Shown: positions 62,408-64,000 of the stretch, piece after piece
Position numbering within the stretch: the stretch's first letter is position 1
Layout: the number at the start of each line of letters is the position of its first letter
Assembly (NCBI GenBank): GCA_026874595.1
Contig: CM049308.1
Location: 97,080,624 to 97,144,623 of the forward strand
Origin: Sipunculus nudus
Lineage: Eukaryota > Annelida > Sipuncula > Golfingiida > Sipunculidae
Length of the DNA stretch: 64,000 bases
Direction of reading: 5' to 3'
The notes under the pieces: model-generated
The model's input: only the letters and a program-made list of their open reading frames with translations
What the model was told of the DNA's origin: nothing
Databases searched by the model: none
Position numbers and translations under genes: made by a program

Positions 62408-64000
62408 CTGTATTCCCAGACAAAGTCGGGATACTATGGTTTCACGACGGTCCCGCCGCCTCCGCCGCCGCAGAAAAACCTTGTGAACGGGATAACTCAA
62501 AAAATATTTTTTCAAACTTTACATTTGTATAGATATAGGTAAGGGGACGAAGCCTATTTAAAATGGGGTCATGACCTATGCTAGGAGAGTGACCTTGACC
62601 TTGAATAGGTCCATTTTTTGCTGAAAATAACACAAATTCTTAAATATCTCAAGTAAGCTTGCATGGACTGGTCCAAAAATCAAGGTGACTGAAGATCTTG
62701 GATAGCCTTGTGATATACCGGAAACTGGTGGCGCCACCTATTATCCTTTTCTTGTTTTTACGCCCTTTAATACCTCCATAATTGCCACTTGACAGTACTG
62801 TAAGCATTATAAGTCAAAAACTAATGGACAGATTTCTTTCATATTATGCACATGTAGAGAGATGGGTTATGGGATGAGGTCTATTTACATTTGGGTCATG
62901 ACCTTTACCATGAGAGTGGCCTTGACCTTTAATGTGTCCATATTTGGTGAAAATCACACACCTCTTATGATATCTCCAGTGTTGACAGCCATATGGATTT
63001 CAAACGTGACTTATGTATGGCCCACTACTAAAGTAAGAACCCTTTAGGTTCTAGGATCATGAGCTCAAAGGTCAAGGTCACTTGACTCGCATCTTAAAAG
63101 ATACTGTAGATGCATTTTAAGCCAAACTTTCATCTCAGACCTTTCATCTTGCACATATAGTTCATCTGCCAATAGAGGAAGACCCCCATCAATTTTGAGG
63201 TCACAAGGTCAAAGGTGAAGGTCACAGGAGCCATCTGTCCAAAAATTAGTTTCTGGATGATATTTCCTGCTTTTATTGATGTATGGATTTCAAACTTGAC
63301 TTGTATATGTCCCATTGGAAAAGCAAGACCCGAATTGATTTTGGGGTCATGAGGTCAAAGGTCAAGGTCACAGGACACATCTTTAAAAAGATTGTGGATG
63401 CATTTTCAGCCAAACATTTCATCTCAGACATTTCATCTTGCACATATAGTTCATCTGCCAATAGAGGAAGACGCCTGTCAATTGTGATGTCACAAGGTCA
63501 AAGGTGAAGGTCACAGGAGCCATCTGTCCAAAAATTAGTTTCTGGATGATATTTCCTGCTTTTATTGATGTATGGATTTCAAACTTGACTTGTATATGTC
63601 CCATTGGAAAAGCAAGACCCGAATTGATTTTGGGGTCATGAGGTCAAAGGTCAAGGTCACAGGACACATCTTTAAAAAGATTGTGGATGCATTTTCAGCC
63701 AAACATTTCATCTCAGACATTTCATCTTGCACATACAGTTCCCCTGCCAATAGAGGAAGACGCCTGTCAATTGTGATGTCACAAGGTCAAAGGTGAAGGT
63801 CACAGGAGCCATCTGTCCAAAAATTAGTTCCCGAGATGATAATTCAAGCTTGGATTAATATATGGATTTCAAACCTGACTTATATAAAGCCCATAAATAA
63901 ATCTAGACTTCAATTGATTTATATATAAAAGTGGATGATCAATATCAATTTTAGGGTCACAAGGTCAAAAGTCAAGGCCACAGGAGCCATCTGTCAAAAA
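62408..64000 (+). mobile_element. Helitron/Helentron-like element, copy 2 (cut by window end)
   Basis: It starts CTGTATTCCCAGACAAAGTC directly after ...CAATAA of the array, at the same unit position as copy 1, and follows copy 1 in sequence with scattered differences and a small deletion near 62,505. The ~289-bp internal units recur (TTTCATCTTGCACAT at 63,143, 63,432 and 63,721). The 3' end is outside the window. Confidence 0.8.

Noticed and set aside
58334-63796. Repeated 60-74-codon frames on both strands
   Set aside because: They track the 289-bp core units of the Helitron-like elements and resemble no protein.

Overview
The window is animal nuclear DNA: intron-containing genes, AATAAA signals, many retroelements and DNA transposons, and no bacterial-style operons. 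The mix points to a marine invertebrate. It includes an AGGTCA-rich dispersed element, Helitron/Helentron-like elements with internal tandem cores, Penelope-like elements with GIY-YIG domains and a hammerhead ribozyme, and an INT-before-RT gypsy element. I favour a mollusc, probably a bivalve. This is inference from repeat style, not a database match.

Layout. 1-10.4 kb (+): the last four visible exons of a WD40-repeat gene (1-178, 1842-2582, 2732-2870, 8435-9527). They join in frame to 716 codons. Intron 1 holds a TIR transposon and intron 3 holds a 5.4-kb, 43-bp minisatellite. The stop codon lies in the first unit of a 48-bp array, and a poly(A) signal follows. 10.5-24.3 kb: intergenic, with a 32-bp array, two Penelope-like fragments (one with a hammerhead ribozyme), a pogo-like element, and 43-, 44- and 32-bp arrays. 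The 32-bp array is partly organised as a 97-bp trimer. 27.2-34.1 kb: a 49-bp array of about 140 units with higher-order structure.

34.6-38 kb (-): an intact, atypical class A GPCR. Its stop codon touches a 58-bp array, and a 1,250-bp tandem duplication has created a truncated second copy of its first 134 codons. 38.9-45.8 kb: a 44-bp array split by an L1/Tx1-like LINE (-). 46-50.5 kb: a 26-bp array abutting a decayed gypsy-type element (-) with one recognisable LTR. 51-56.7 kb: mostly non-coding, with an inverted-repeat element, a second copy of the AGGTCA-rich family and weak ORFs. 56.7-64 kb: a 34-bp array hit twice by the same Helitron/Helentron-like element, the second copy cut by the window edge.

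Only the WD40 gene and the GPCR look like functional host genes, and nothing in the sequence links their roles. Minisatellites take up roughly 40% of the window. The most striking pattern is that three arrays start on gene-edge signals: a 5' splice site, the WD40 stop codon and the GPCR stop codon. Each array therefore multiplies that signal.
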